Assembly: GCA_946965045.2 (NCBI GenBank)
Contig: OX337241.1
Span: forward strand, 1,054,001-1,118,000
DNA: 64,000 bases
Direction: 5' to 3'
DNA from: Epithemia pelagica
Taxonomy: Eukaryota; Bacillariophyta; Bacillariophyceae; Surirellales; Surirellaceae
Made by a program: the position numbers and the translations under genes. A model generated the notes under the pieces. It ran no database searches and was not told the DNA's origin. It saw nothing but the letters and a program-made list of their open reading frames with translations. The first letter of the stretch is position 1; every line of letters starts with the position of its first letter. Shown one piece after another: positions 51,854 through 62,307 of this stretch.

Positions 51854-52450
51854 ATGGCACTCTTCATTCAAGCCTTCAACAAAGTAAGAACGCCAAACCA
51901 GATGACCCTGTCGAAATACCTCAAGCATCCCTTTTTCGACACAACCGAAACCCTCCGGCCACTCCTCTTTCAACTACCAATTAGTCCCATGGGCGGCCTT
52001 CACTCGATTGCGGGCCCACTGCCATTTAATCTTCGTCCAAGTACACCGCAGCTTAAGACTGTTGTACTCTACCACAACGCATTCAAAGGAAAGTTGCTGT
52101 CATTGCAGAATGCAACCCAATTAGAGACACTTATTCTCCACGGTGGCAATGAATGGGCCGACAATGTTCAGCTAGAGCCATTTTGCAACAATCAAAAATT
52201 TCCGCGAATGAATCGCTTTGTGGTTCGTCCTTGTACGAACAATGCCGAGGAAAGCCACATGCTCCTTCCATACTGCTCCTGTTGTCACTGCTGTCCTGAC
52301 TCTAGTACGTCAGAGTGCCATTTGTATCATTGGTTCCCCGAAACAGACAATGCTTGGGACACGCGGTATACCAAGGATCGTTTCCGTACTCGGGAAGTCA
52401 TGCTGTCCGAGACTGACCTTTTGAAACTCTCAAACCCCAATAAAAACTAA
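51854..52450 (+). pseudogene. C-terminal fragment of a diatom LRR protein
   Basis: Open from ATG 51854 (GACCATGG) for 198 codons. LRR-like segments: QLKTVVLYHNAFKG and LQNATQLETLILHGGN, followed by FCNNQKFPRMNRFVVRPC and a Cys cluster LPYCSCCHCCPDSSTSECH, the arrangement seen at the end of extracellular LRR domains in diatoms. The N-terminal repeats expected of a whole LRR protein are missing and the first ~60 residues do not look like LRR, so this is probably a truncated copy rather than a small gene. Confidence 0.55.
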
Positions 52451-52565
52451 CGATACGAAGAATCCCACGTCGTCAGGAGGAGCTGCATGAAACTGTTCAG
52501 AGCTTTTGTCGTCAACTGCAGAAAGCGTCAACTACATAGATAAAATCATGATGGTATTTTAATTC

Positions 52566-53607
52566 TTACACATTGGGATATTCAACTCGTAAACCCTGTC
52601 TGTCAAGACTCCATATCAGAGTTGGCTGATATTCGCGACAAAAGCCAGGATCATGAGACACGGCAATTACAGCACCTCCCCAGCCACATTCAGGGTCATG
52701 GCGTGTGCAACCTTCCGACTGAGGCTTATTAATGTTTTGCCAATTGTTGGCGGACACGGCCGATTTGTGGGCCAACGACAGTCGAACATGTTGACCGGCC
52801 GACAAGGCGCGAATGGGACGCAAAATGGTATAACGTGACAATCCATAATCTCACAAATGCTGTCGTATCTGTGTTTTGGTCCGGGACGATGAGGACGTGA
52901 TGGCACTAGTATGATCATCCTTGAGTGTCATGGCTCGGAGAAAGAATTCCATGGCAGATTGAGATCCGTGGTCTCGAACCAAATCATGAAGCGCCGTCTG
53001 CGGGAAATACAAACAGCTTTGTTTGCTATTCATCGTTCGGCAATTCATTGGGAGCAACACCAGCAGTAACAGCCGCAATGGGAAAGGCTTGGGAGAAGGT
53101 GTCGGGGGAAGGACGTCGCATGAAGCGAGTAGATGAGGCATCCGATGGAATGGTGGACATGGAACTAGCTGCTTCAAGGCTCAGAAAGGTTGATGGTTCG
53201 GATTCCTCGGAGGTTCGACTTGGATGGGCCAATGGATCCTTCTGCGCCATAGGGGTTTCATAGGCTTGCGGATCGACCGTGGGAAACGAAGCGAAACGAG
53301 GCAGAGACGAAGGATTGTTGTTGCTGGTGGATGGGGTGGTGGTTTGGTTTTTGGCGATGCTTTCATCTTGGTTGTTAACAGACGCCGTCGACCTTTCGGA
53401 AACACTGTGAGCGTCAAATAGCTCCCTTACTTCCTTCTGAGTGAGGCGGTGCCGTTTGTGGGAGGAAGACGACATTAAAGAAGATGTTCTGGACCACTGC
53501 ACCTCCACCATCGTGATGAATGAGGGTGCGTTGCATGAATTTTGCATCAGAGTCGAGAGAGACCAGGTCGAGCCGTGGGGGTGAGTAGACGAATGCACGA
53601 AGTGCAT
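52566..53607 (-). pseudogene. remnant of an unidentified minus-strand gene
   Basis: Two stretches in one frame look coding: 53010-52851 (TALHDLVRDHGSQSAMEFFLRAM) and 52841-52566 (YTILRPIRALSAGQHVRL to LRVEYPNV), separated only by an in-frame TGA. A third stretch, 53607-53026 (193 codons, Ser/Thr/Pro-rich, HKRHRLTQKEVRELFDAH near its start), is in another frame and may be an upstream exon: TTTCCCGCAG, a possible acceptor, stands just before ACGGCGCTTCATG at about 53003. No family is recognised. The TGA suggests decay. Confidence 0.4.
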
Positions 53608-53807
53608 TCAATCACGCGTGATTGGACTCACCCCATGCTTGGGGGTAAAATTACGGTAGCAGTGCGTGTTGGACGGATGAGAGTGGAAAGCGGTCGACAG
53701 TCCACAAGCTTTTGAGAAGGAAGATATTCGCAGTTGTTGTAGATGGGAATAGGTTGTTTGTTTGTGCAATTCATACAGGAGGGCCTATTTACTATCTGCG
53801 ATATACT

Positions 53808-55457
53808 ATGAGTCAAGTTGCGCCGCACCCTGACCCTTTGCCAAACACATTCAGCCCCTCTTCCGTCCTGTTGACGTTCCTACCACCAGAGGATCACCCC
53901 GAAGACGTCAACCAGCTTTACATCCGACTTCCTGAAAAAACGCGCAAGGGTTTTACAAAGGATGATCTAGCGGAGTATCTTGATTCACGTGATCCAAAGG
54001 CAACGCAAGACAACCTCGTTGAAGCAATAAATGAAGGGGGGCACATTCCCCCTGCCATCTTGAAAGACGCCGTGGGCAGAAGCGCCGAATCGAAACTACA
54101 GAGTATTCACAGGCTTAACATCAGTCCAAGACAAGTCGACGTCTTGATTGCACAGGTTCTGTTCGAGAACAAATACGCTCTGCCGAGACCTCTAGATCCC
54201 TACAACTATGCGACGCATGGGATCCAACAATCGTATGAAACGCTCACAACAAATGCTCTTTTCAGTACGAGATCAATCATTCGACTACAAGGCGATTCGG
54301 TTCATTTTATGATGTTTGCCTTCGGTCAATCACAAATACGATGCAAGAGATTTTCGTTTGGAGAAAATCCGGTGCTCTCTGCGTCGGGTGTCGTACAGGG
54401 CAATCCGTGCAATATCGACGAAAAGCTGTGCAATGTCTTGGGGATAGCAGATTGCCAAGATAGTCTTGGCAACCACGCCTTGCGCCTGGGGATGATTCAG
54501 CATATTGTGCAAACAGGGACTTTTGACGAGTTGGGTGTCCAGGCGTTGTTCTGCCACTGGCTAGGTGAACTCGTACGTCACTTAGATGGCATTGATGGTG
54601 ATTTGAGAGTGACAGATGTCACTGGTATGGCCTCGATGGTCGTTACAGTTGAAGTGTGTAATGAGTATTTAGCCTTGCAACACAAACCTATCAACCCCGA
54701 TGGGACTGGATTGCCTGCACAGCTCTCCATGAAGAGCGACTTCGTTGTTTGCAAGAATTCTCTACAAGGCAACACAGCCAATGCTTTTCTGTATTCGGCC
54801 TATCATGTTGAGATGAAACAAGCATTCAAGCTGAAAAACTCAGCAATGGACTGCAAGTCGCAGCTTCTAGCGGAATCACTTGCCAGATCGCTTTCTTTAC
54901 TCAACAAGGATAAGGAGTTACCTCAAGTCCTCTATTCAATGCTTTGTGATGGTCTTTGTCTCCACGTACTGGTGCATTTTCCTCGCAGCAACGTCGCCTA
55001 CCTTTCTCATCGTGAAATTGAACCAGGTCGGATGACGTGTGTCGTGACATGGCTACACAATGTCGCTGCGAGAAAGAATCTTACAGAGGCCGAGTTTCTT
55101 GAGATGGGATTACAAATCGGCGATTACTTGGACGCCGAGGTGAAAGAAACATTGCAGAAGAAACGAGAACGGAAGCCGGAACCAGGTCGCAGAAGGACCG
55201 AAGGGAAGCCCAAGAAAAATTTGGGATCAATTGCTCCCAAGAGTAAGACAATGTGCATTGATGTGGTCGCGGACGAGGAACGTGAGCGTCTGGAGGCCGA
55301 ACAAAGGGAATTTTCGGCTTTCCTAAGTTTCCAAAACCATTACCGATACGGTGACCCGTTGCCCTTGACAGAGACCATCCTAAATCACTCTGGCAACACT
55401 CACGAAGAAGCACCGTTGTCAATGGAAGAAAAGCTGTTGCGTGCAGGCTTTGTCTGA
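53808..55457 (+). CDS. PD-(D/E)XK nuclease-like protein of a repeated element
   Basis: 549 aa from ATG 53808; the frame is open further upstream without an ATG. Residues ~300-360 read SDFVVCKNS, then YHVEMKQAF, then QLLAESLARSL: an Asp, an ExK and a downstream Gln/Glu helix with the spacing of PD-(D/E)XK nucleases, as in the nuclease modules of Crinkler-type and transposon-linked eukaryotic proteins. The N-terminal ~130 residues (SVLLTFLPPEDHPEDVNQLY, then KTRKGFTKDDLAEYLDS) could be an adaptor or leader domain. The C-terminus is basic (KKRERKPEPGRRRTEGKPKK), probably a nuclear or DNA contact. Copy 2 has a nonsense codon, so this is the only open copy here. Cleavage activity and role in mobility are unproven. 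Confidence 0.55.
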   Translation: MSQVAPHPDPLPNTFSPSSVLLTFLPPEDHPEDVNQLYIRLPEKTRKGFTKDDLAEYLDSRDPKATQDNLVEAINEGGHIPPAILKDAVGRSAESKLQSIHRLNISPRQVDVLIAQVLFENKYALPRPLDPYNYATHGIQQSYETLTTNALFSTRSIIRLQGDSVHFMMFAFGQSQIRCKRFSFGENPVLSASGVVQGNPCNIDEKLCNVLGIADCQDSLGNHALRLGMIQHIVQTGTFDELGVQALFCHWLGELVRHLDGIDGDLRVTDVTGMASMVVTVEVCNEYLALQHKPINPDGTGLPAQLSMKSDFVVCKNSLQGNTANAFLYSAYHVEMKQAFKLKNSAMDCKSQLLAESLARSLSLLNKDKELPQVLYSMLCDGLCLHVLVHFPRSNVAYLSHREIEPGRMTCVVTWLHNVAARKNLTEAEFLEMGLQIGDYLDAEVKETLQKKRERKPEPGRRRTEGKPKKNLGSIAPKSKTMCIDVVADEERERLEAEQREFSAFLSFQNHYRYGDPLPLTETILNHSGNTHEEAPLSMEEKLLRAGFV

Positions 55458-55627
55458 CTTTCTGTACATTGCCATGAGAAACAAAGATACACGACGGCGC
55501 ATCTCGTAATGGTGCTCGGTCTGCACCTTGCCTTGGTTTCCGATGTTGCGCTGCTACCCCCATCCTTGGATTCCTCGCTGCCTCCCGCTTTGTTCCAATC
55601 ATATTCTGGTCTCTCATCAACACCCCA

Positions 55628-56035
55628 TCAATGTAAAACTCCATACACCGTGATCCTTCCACACAGTTTCAAGAGGCTGGAGAAAGAAACACTTGCGAGT
55701 TTGTCAGGGACCGTCGGTGGACCTTGTTGTTGTTGTTGTTTCTGCAAGGCATTTAAACTACAAGTCGCCGCTTGCACTTCCAGCACCACAATGGCCAAGG
55801 CGAATGCGACATGGTAGACCGTCACACTGGAAAACCAAACCAAAAGGGTAATTTGCCACCAATCATTGGATTGGACCAAGAGTGATAGAATGCAGGTGAT
55901 CAGGGGAATTCCCAACAAGACGACAAAGGTTGGCCATTCGACTCCAATCAAGCGTTTCATAGTTGTTGCATCTGAATGACTCGATGCCACAAATCCAAAC
56001 CGGAATGGCGCAGAGTGTGCCAATGAATTTTCCAA
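55628..56035 (-). pseudogene. multi-TM protein fragment within repeat copy 1
   Basis: 135-codon minus-strand frame with two to three hydrophobic helices (WPTFVVLLGIPLITCILSLL, then WWQITLLVWFSSVTVYHVAF and FALAIVVLEVQA). A CAG/Gln run follows (KQQQQQG). The same sequence occurs at 59509-59832. No family can be named; it lies downstream of the captured aminotransferase piece on the same strand and may have been captured with it. Confidence 0.4.
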
Positions 56036-56079
56036 CAGACCCCGACGACGAGGCGTCGGGTTGCGCTTCCAATTCTTGG

Positions 56080-56345
56080 AACTGCTGTTTCAAAACGTTG
56101 CAACGCCTCTGTCAGTTCCTCTTCTGTATAGTAATCAAAGGGGTGGAACAAAGCGCACGACATCTTTTCCGGCCGCAACCAGCAACAATCCTTGATCATC
56201 ACGGTCACACACCTTTCAAGAGACCCCAGCCTCGCACAGGTCCCACCAAGGCGGGATACTTTGCGGCAATCGCCTCGAGACCGGCAGCCAATTGGTCTCC
56301 TCGGGCTTGTACATTGTCCAAGACATACTGCTCGGAAAAATAATA
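56080..56345 (-). pseudogene. captured C-terminal piece of an acetylornithine aminotransferase gene (copy 1)
   Basis: Read in three frames on the minus strand it gives, in order, the C-terminal signature of class III acetylornithine/ornithine aminotransferases: EQYVLDNVQARGDQL, then AAKYPALVGPV with RGWGLLKGV (frame intact in copy 2; here also damaged), then DYYTEEELTEALQRFETAV. The PLP-lysine part of the gene is not present. Frameshifts between the segments show that it is not functional. Confidence 0.65.
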
Positions 56346-56752
56346 TTGTGCCAGTACCTACGGGCAACAGAAGCAAAATCCGCAGCAAAAGCCTTCCCGT
56401 CCCTTGAGAAAACTGCAGATACGAGGTCCAACGAAAGAACAACCACCACCAAGAGAGAGAATTGTTAGAATTCGGTCCACAATCGCACCACACTTGTTGC
56501 GTCCATCACAAACAGGAACTTACAATGGCGCCATGATAGAATGAAACTGTGTGTCGATTGGATGGATTTACGTTTGAGGTCTTGAATGATGCGACGCTGT
56601 TTTGGGGTTGTCGTCGAATCCTTCGATCTGTGAAAGAGAGGAGATCCATTCAACACAGAAAAATTCACGCGAAGAGATCAAAAAAGATCTTGGATTTTTG
56701 GCACATCAATGAGGGGGTTAACATCCCCCAAAACCCGCATACCTCATTGCTG

Positions 56753-57348
56753 CAACTTCCAGTAAATACACGTGAGTCGCATACTCTGTACCAATACCCA
56801 ACGGACGAAACCAAAAACTAGGATCGATATTATTACAAAGCACGTATTACGATTCCATAGAATATGTTTTCCCCTTCTCTCTAGTATGGAACAAACGGGA
56901 ATGTCGTTTGGTATGTCGTTTGGTATGTCGTTTGATGTTGTTTGATGTTGTTTGATGTCGTTTGATGTCGTTTCGGGCTCGCGCGGAAACATGGTTTGCT
57001 TCAAAATCCAGCGGTGCTCTTTATGGGCCTACTGTCAATAATTGACTTCTAACCGTGTGATTTCTCTTGAAGAATTCCAACTGCTGGAGAGTAAATATTC
57101 TTCTGGCGATAAAAACATCCGACATCATCCGACATCATCCGACATCATCCGACATCATCCGACATCATCCGACATCTCCCAAATCCTCCGACATCCGTGA
57201 CTCAGTATGCTTACCTCATATCTAAAGAATCTGAATCTAGTATGATCATATCGGAGTTACTACTGTAGGATAATGAAGAAGTTATATCGTGACGATACTC
57301 TGAGTAGTAGAAAGATTACCCACGTTTTGAGTCCATTACCGGAAGTTG
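56753..57348. mobile_element. 596-bp TIR element (MITE-like) nested in repeat copy 1
   Basis: Terminal inverted repeats CAACTTCC(A/G)GTAA at both ends; CTG is duplicated at 56750-56752 and 57349-57351, and copy 2 of the host repeat has the empty site (CATTGCTGTATTT at about 60668-60680). Inside are a left array of TTTGATGTCG/GTATGTCG words (56899-56975) and a right array of five GACATCATCC units (57121-57170), which are roughly inverted to each other. No coding capacity. A 3-bp target duplication of type CWG fits PIF/Harbinger- or CACTA-like transposition. Confidence 0.85.
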
Positions 57349-57688
57349 CTGTATTTGTGCTCTTATCGGCTGTTCCAATAAATAAGGTGGAGAGGCTTTT
57401 CTAAAGGGGGCTTGGGGTATCTATTGCCCCAGGGGCTTCGGGTGTGAGAATGCTCACCAGATCTGCTTCACTAATCCTCATGACTCACACCCGCTGGGGG
57501 GTAACATTTGGTGGTGCTTAACTTCCCCAAATTACGGTAGCAGTGCGTGTTGGACGGATGAGAGTGGAAAGCGGTCGACAGTCCACAAGCTTTTGAGAAG
57601 GAAGATATTCGCAGTTGTTGTAGATGGGAATAGGTTGTTTGTTTGTGCAATTCATACAGGAGGGCCTATTTACTATCTGCGATATACT

Positions 57689-59338
57689 ATGAGTCAAGTT
57701 GCGCCGCACCCTGACCCTTTGCCAAACACATTCAGCCCCTCTTCCGTCCTGTTGACGTTCCTACCACCAGAGGATCACCCCGAAGACGTCAACCAGCTTT
57801 ACATCCGACTTCCTGAAAAAACGCGCAAGGGTTTTACAAAGGATGATCTAGCGGAGTATCTTGATTCACCTCATCCAAAGGCAACGTAAGACAACCTCGT
57901 TGAAGCAATAAATGAAGGGGGGCACATTCCCCCTGCCATCTTGAAAGAACTCGTGGGAAGTAGGGCCAAATCGAAACTACAGAGTATTCACAGGCTTAAC
58001 ATCAGTCCAAGACAAGTCGACGTCTTGATTGCACAGGTTCTGTTCGAGAACAAATACGCTCTGCCGAGACCTCTAGATCCCTACAACTATGCGACGCATG
58101 GGATCCAACAATCGTATGAAACGCTCACAACAAATGCTCTTTTCAGTACGAGATCAATCAATCAACTACAAGGCGATTCGGTTCATTTTATGATGTTTGC
58201 TTTCGGTCAATCACAAATACGATGCAAGAGATTTTCGTTTGGAGAAAATCCGATGCTCTCTGCGCCGGGTGTCGTACAGGGCAATCCGTGCAATATCGAC
58301 GAAACGCTGTGCAATGTCTTGGGGATAGCAGATTACCAGGATAGTCTTGGCAACCACGCCTTGCGCCTGGGGATGATTCAGCATATTGTGCAAACAGGGA
58401 CTTTTGACGAGTTGGGTGTCCAGGCGTTGTTCTGCCACTGGCTAAGTGAACTCGTACGTCACTTAGATGGCATTGATGGTGATTTGAGAGTGACAGATGT
58501 CACTGGTATGGCCTCGATGGTCGTTACAGTTGAAGTGTGTAATGAGTATTTAGCCTTGCAACACAAACCTATCAACCCCGATGGGACTGGATTGCCTGCA
58601 CAGCTCTCCATGAAGAGCGACTTCGTTGTTTGCAAGAATTCTCTACAAGGCAACACAGCCAATGCTTTTCTGTATTCGGCCTATCATGTTGAGATGAAAC
58701 AAGCATTCAAGCTGAAAAACTCAGCAATGGACTGCAAGTCGCAGCTTCTAGCGGAATCACTTGCCAGATCGCTTTCTTTACTCAACAAGGATAAGGAGTT
58801 ACCTCAAGTCCTCTATTCAATGCTTTGTGATGGTCTTTGTCTCCACGTACTGGTGCATTTTCCTCGCAGCAACGTCGCCTACCTTTCTCATCGTGAAATT
58901 GAACCAGGTCGGATGACGTGTGTCGTGACATGGCTACACAATGTCGCTGCGAGAAAGAATCTTACAGAGGCCGAGTTTCTTGAGATGGGATTACAAATCG
59001 GCGATTACTTGGACGCCGAGGTGAAAGAAACATTGCAGAAGAAACGAGAACGGAAGCCGGAACCAGGTCGCAGAAGGACCGAAGGGAAGCCCAAGAAAAA
59101 TTTGGGATCAATTGCTCCCAAGAGTAAGACAATGTGCATTGATGTGGTCGCGGACGAGGAACGTGAGCGTCTGGAGGCCGAACAAAGGGAATTTTCGGCT
59201 TTCCTTAGTTTCCAAAACCATTACCGATACGGTGACCCGTTGCCCTTGACAGAGACCATCCTAAATCACTCTGGCAACACTCACGAAGAAGCACCGTTGT
59301 CAATGGAAGAAAAGCTGTTGCGTGCAGGCTTTGTCTGA
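57689..59338 (+). pseudogene. nuclease-like frame of copy 2, interrupted by a nonsense codon
   Basis: Same frame as 53808-55457. CAA (Gln) in copy 1 is TAA at 57887-57889, after 66 codons; behind it the frame is open again to 59338 with only a few substitutions (for example the DAVGRSAE block reads ELVGSRAK). The putative nuclease residues (SDFVV, VEMK, QLLAE) are unchanged. A protein could only arise by readthrough or from an internal start. Confidence 0.7.
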
Positions 59339-59508
59339 CTTTCTGTACATTGCCATGAGAAACAAAGATACACGACGGCGCATCTCGTAATGGTGCTCGG
59401 TCTGCACCTTGCCTTGGTTTCCGATGTTGCGCTGCTACCCCCATCCTTGGATTCCTCGCTGTCTCCCGCTTTGTTCCAATCATATTCTGGTCTCTCATCA
59501 ACACCCCA

Positions 59509-59832
59509 TCAATGCAAAACTCCATACACCGTGAACCTTCCACACAGTTTCAAGAGGCTGGAGAAAAAAACGCTTGCGAGTTTGTCAGGGACCGTCGGCG
59601 GACCTTGTTGTTGTTGTTGTTGTTTCTGCAAGGCCTTTAAAATACAAGCCGCCGCTGGCACTTCCAGCACCACAATGGCCAAGGCGAATGCGACATGGAA
59701 GACCGTCACACTGGAAAACCAAACCAAGAGGGTGATTTGCCACCAATCATCGGATTGGACCAAGAGTGACAGAATGCAGGTGATCAGGGGAAATTCCCAA
59801 CAAGATGACAAAGGTTGGCCATTCGACTCCAA
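59509..59832 (-). pseudogene. multi-TM protein fragment within repeat copy 2
   Basis: Counterpart of 55628-56035 with the same hydrophobic segments; the Gln run is one codon longer (six CAA/CAG-type codons on the minus strand). A one-base insertion near 59790 breaks its link to the upstream part. Confidence 0.4.
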
Positions 59833-60009
59833 TCAAGCGTTTTATATTTGTTGCATCTGAATGACTCGATGCCACAAATTGCCCCACGAGGAACTCAAGC
59901 CACAAACCCAAACCAGAATGGCGCAGAGTGTGCCAATGAATTTTCCAACAGACCCCGACGACGAGGCGTCAGGTTGCGCTTCCAATTCTTTAACTATTTT
60001 TTGAACTGC

Positions 60010-60258
60010 TGTTTCAAAACGTTGCAACGCCTCTGTCCGTTCCTCGTGTGTAGTAATAAAAGGGGTGGAACAAAGCGCACGACATCTTTCCCGGCCGCAA
60101 CCAGCAACAATCCTTGATCATCACGGTCACACCTTTCAAGAGACCCCAGCCTCGCACAGGTCCCACCAAGGCGGGATACTTTGCGGCAATCGCCTCGAGA
60201 CCGGGCAGCCAATTGGTCTCCTCGGGCTTGTACATTGTCCAAGACATACTGCTCGGAA
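60010..60258 (-). pseudogene. captured C-terminal piece of an acetylornithine aminotransferase gene (copy 2)
   Basis: Clearer than copy 1: DNVQARGDQLAA, then in a second frame LEAIAAKYPALVGPVRGWG followed by LLKGV, then in a third DDQGLLLVAAGKDVVRFVPP and LQRFETAVQKIVKELEAQ. These are the last ~100 residues expected of ArgD-type class III aminotransferases. Two frameshifts make it inactive. The reading continues past the usual C-terminus as a Ser-rich and then hydrophobic stretch (SVGKFIGTLCAILVWVCG). Confidence 0.7.
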
Positions 60259-60785
60259 AAATAATATTGTGCCAGTACCTACGGACAACAGAAGCAAAAC
60301 CCGCAACAAATGCCTTCCCGTCCCTTGAGAAAACTGCAGATACAAGGTCCAACGAAAGAACAACACCAACCACCAAGAGACAGAATTGTTAGAATTCGTT
60401 CCACAAGCGCACCACACTGTAGTTAATCCAGTTGCGTCCATCACAAACAGGAACTTACAATGGCGCCATGATAGAATGAAACTGTGTGTCGATTGGATGG
60501 ATTTACGTTTGTATAGAGGTCTTGAATGATGCGACGCTGTTTGGGTGTTATAGTCGAATCCTTCGCTTCTTCTCGAAGACGAGAGGGGGAGATCCGATAT
60601 ATCCAAAAAGATCTTGGATTTTTGGCACATCAATGAGGGGCTTAACATTCCCCAAAACCCGCATGCCTCATTGCTGTATTTATGCTCTTATCGGCTGTGC
60701 CAATAAATAAGGTGGAGAGGCTTTTCGAAAACGAAAGAGTGAGGGGGCTTGGGGTCACTATTGCCCCAGTGGCTTGGGGTCTGTG

Positions 60786-61037
60786 GTGCTCTCGTGACAT
60801 GAGAACACCACACGTTCCGAATGGACCATCAAAGGTTCGTTCCGACGGCCATGGCAACCGCTACGACCGATCGAGACAGTACAAACACGTTTCTACCTTT
60901 CGAGACTTTATCGTTACAAGGATCCATTAGTATACAGTGGTAAGAGAGAGATCGAGACAGAGAGATCGATGATAATAACGACATTGTAGTTGTTTTGTCG
61001 GGTTTACTCGGCACCAGTCTCGTTTCCTCCATTGCCG
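60786..61037. other. right end of the inserted block
   Basis: 250 bp without coding signal; contains GAGATCGAGACAGAGAGATCGATG (two related words) near 60947-60970. Ends at ATTGCCG, where the sulfotransferase sequence resumes. Confidence 0.5.
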
Positions 61038-61494
61038 AGAGCAGAGTCCAGGGAAGGCGTGGAAGTGACCTTGTTCCCGGAGTTTTGCAGCGCATGAATT
61101 GGTTCCGTGCTGTTATCATGACTTGGGATGAGGGGAGACTGGTTTTCCTCTTCAAGAAGCAATGGTACCATTGTGTTTTTACTGGAGATGGGTGATGCAA
61201 GTTTCAAAGGCTTTGTGTCATTGCCTTTATTGAATGCTGTAGTTTTATTTTGCTTTCCTTCGTTTGCGTTCATCTTGGTTGGAACCGGCCGAAGTGGAAT
61301 GTTTTGTCTGTTCCACCACAAAAAGTGGGCAACGCAATAAATTCCAAGAATTCTCAGGAAAATAGAAATCCATTTACCTAACGGCCGTGTCTTTGTAGAG
61401 GTTTCATGTTTGAACCGAACTGTCTCTTCATTTTTCTCGTGTGTGATCCATTTCTCGCGTTTGTTCGATTCTCAATTGCATGAGCGATAAACAT
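61038..61494 (-). pseudogene. 5' half of the duplicated minus-strand sulfotransferase
   Basis: Equivalent to 25401-25858. ATG 61494, anchor region and stem are present (LWWNRQNIPLRPVPTKMN, NSTEPIHALQNSG), but a one-base loss near 61425-61432 (CTTCATTTTTCTCG against CTTGATTCTTTCTCG) shifts the frame before the membrane anchor, and the catalytic half is cut away at 61038 by the inserted block. Confidence 0.85.
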
Positions 61495-62307
61495 GACGGA
61501 GCGTACCTACCTGGTTGTTTTGCGAAGAAGGAGAAGAGGGATGTACAACTCTGGGACACCCACGATGATTGATGCCAAGCAGCATTTTCCATGGATTTAT
61601 GACAACGATCTGGACGCCCGACGCGAGAAGGTGCGCCGGGCCCGTTTCTTTAAAGTCTATTTAAGGGATAGTTGACGTTGAGAAGGTGCTGCCGGCGGTC
61701 GTATTTAAGTGGTAAAATTTTCAGCCGATTAATTATTCCTATGTCGATGACTGTTTTAAGAATATGAGAGAGGCCTGCTTGCCGGCGTACGCCGTCCTTC
61801 TGTTCACATAAATACACGGCTTGGCATCAATCGTCGTGGTCGTGGGCCCTTCTCGTACCCCCTAGCGGAATCTCGAGTCCCGCTCGTGAATGGGTAGAGG
61901 TACATTCGCTCCAATCAGGAATCACTCAACCAGGACTCACCCTTCCGCTAGGGGTGGCATTCGAGGGTCATTGGTTTCTCGCAATGGAAACAGAGATCCG
62001 TAGCGAAGAGAGGCAGGCGCGCGTACGACAATGATTCAATTGTGAATGCCCGCTACTATCTATGGTTATACATCCAATGTAATTTTGGAGTAAAAGTACT
62101 CGTGTAGGCTGTGAGTGTGCGAGTCTGTCTGTCTGTGTGTGTTTTCGCGAAGGGCGAGGCACGCGCATGGCGCGAGCCGTCACACCTCTACGCGCTCGTC
62201 GGCCTCCACTAACCTTTGAGCTTGCCACTTTTTTTGCATGAGCGATGTGTTGTGTGTTGTGTGTTCGAGTTTTGGGTTGAACAGAAAACAGAAACCCATC
62301 ATCCGTC

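Larger units (their letters stand above)
53648..57440 (+). mobile_element. repeat unit copy 1 (nuclease-like frame plus captured gene pieces), with nested 596-bp element
   Basis: Begins AAATTACGGTAGCAGTG and ends near the GGGGCTTGGGG tract before 57440; without the nested element it is ~3.2 kb. Copy 2 follows in the same direction at 57529. Between them, CGGGTGTGAG (57439-57448) and CTCACACCCG (57484-57493) form a perfect 10-bp inverted repeat, possibly the facing ends of two elements. Confidence 0.7.
57529..60785 (+). mobile_element. repeat unit copy 2, without the nested element
   Basis: Direct repeat of 53648-57440 starting at AAATTACGGTAGCAGTG, very similar throughout except small indels and the absence of the 596-bp insert. 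It ends in a GGGGGCTTGGGG...GCCCCAGTGGCTTGGGG region around 60740-60785. Confidence 0.75.
51682..61037. mobile_element. 9356-bp block inserted in the duplicated sulfotransferase gene
   Basis: Left flank ends at the base equivalent to 25399 and right flank resumes at the base equivalent to 25401; only one base (T25400) is unaccounted for. The block contains an LRR fragment, a minus-strand gene remnant and two direct ~3.2-kb repeats. No terminal inverted repeat or target duplication of the whole block is visible, so it may have formed stepwise or by a rearrangement. Confidence 0.7.

Noticed and set aside
51682-61037. Whole block as one large DNA transposon (Polinton-like)
   Set aside because: No terminal inverted repeats, target duplication, polymerase, integrase or capsid-type genes seen; the contents look like nested smaller pieces.
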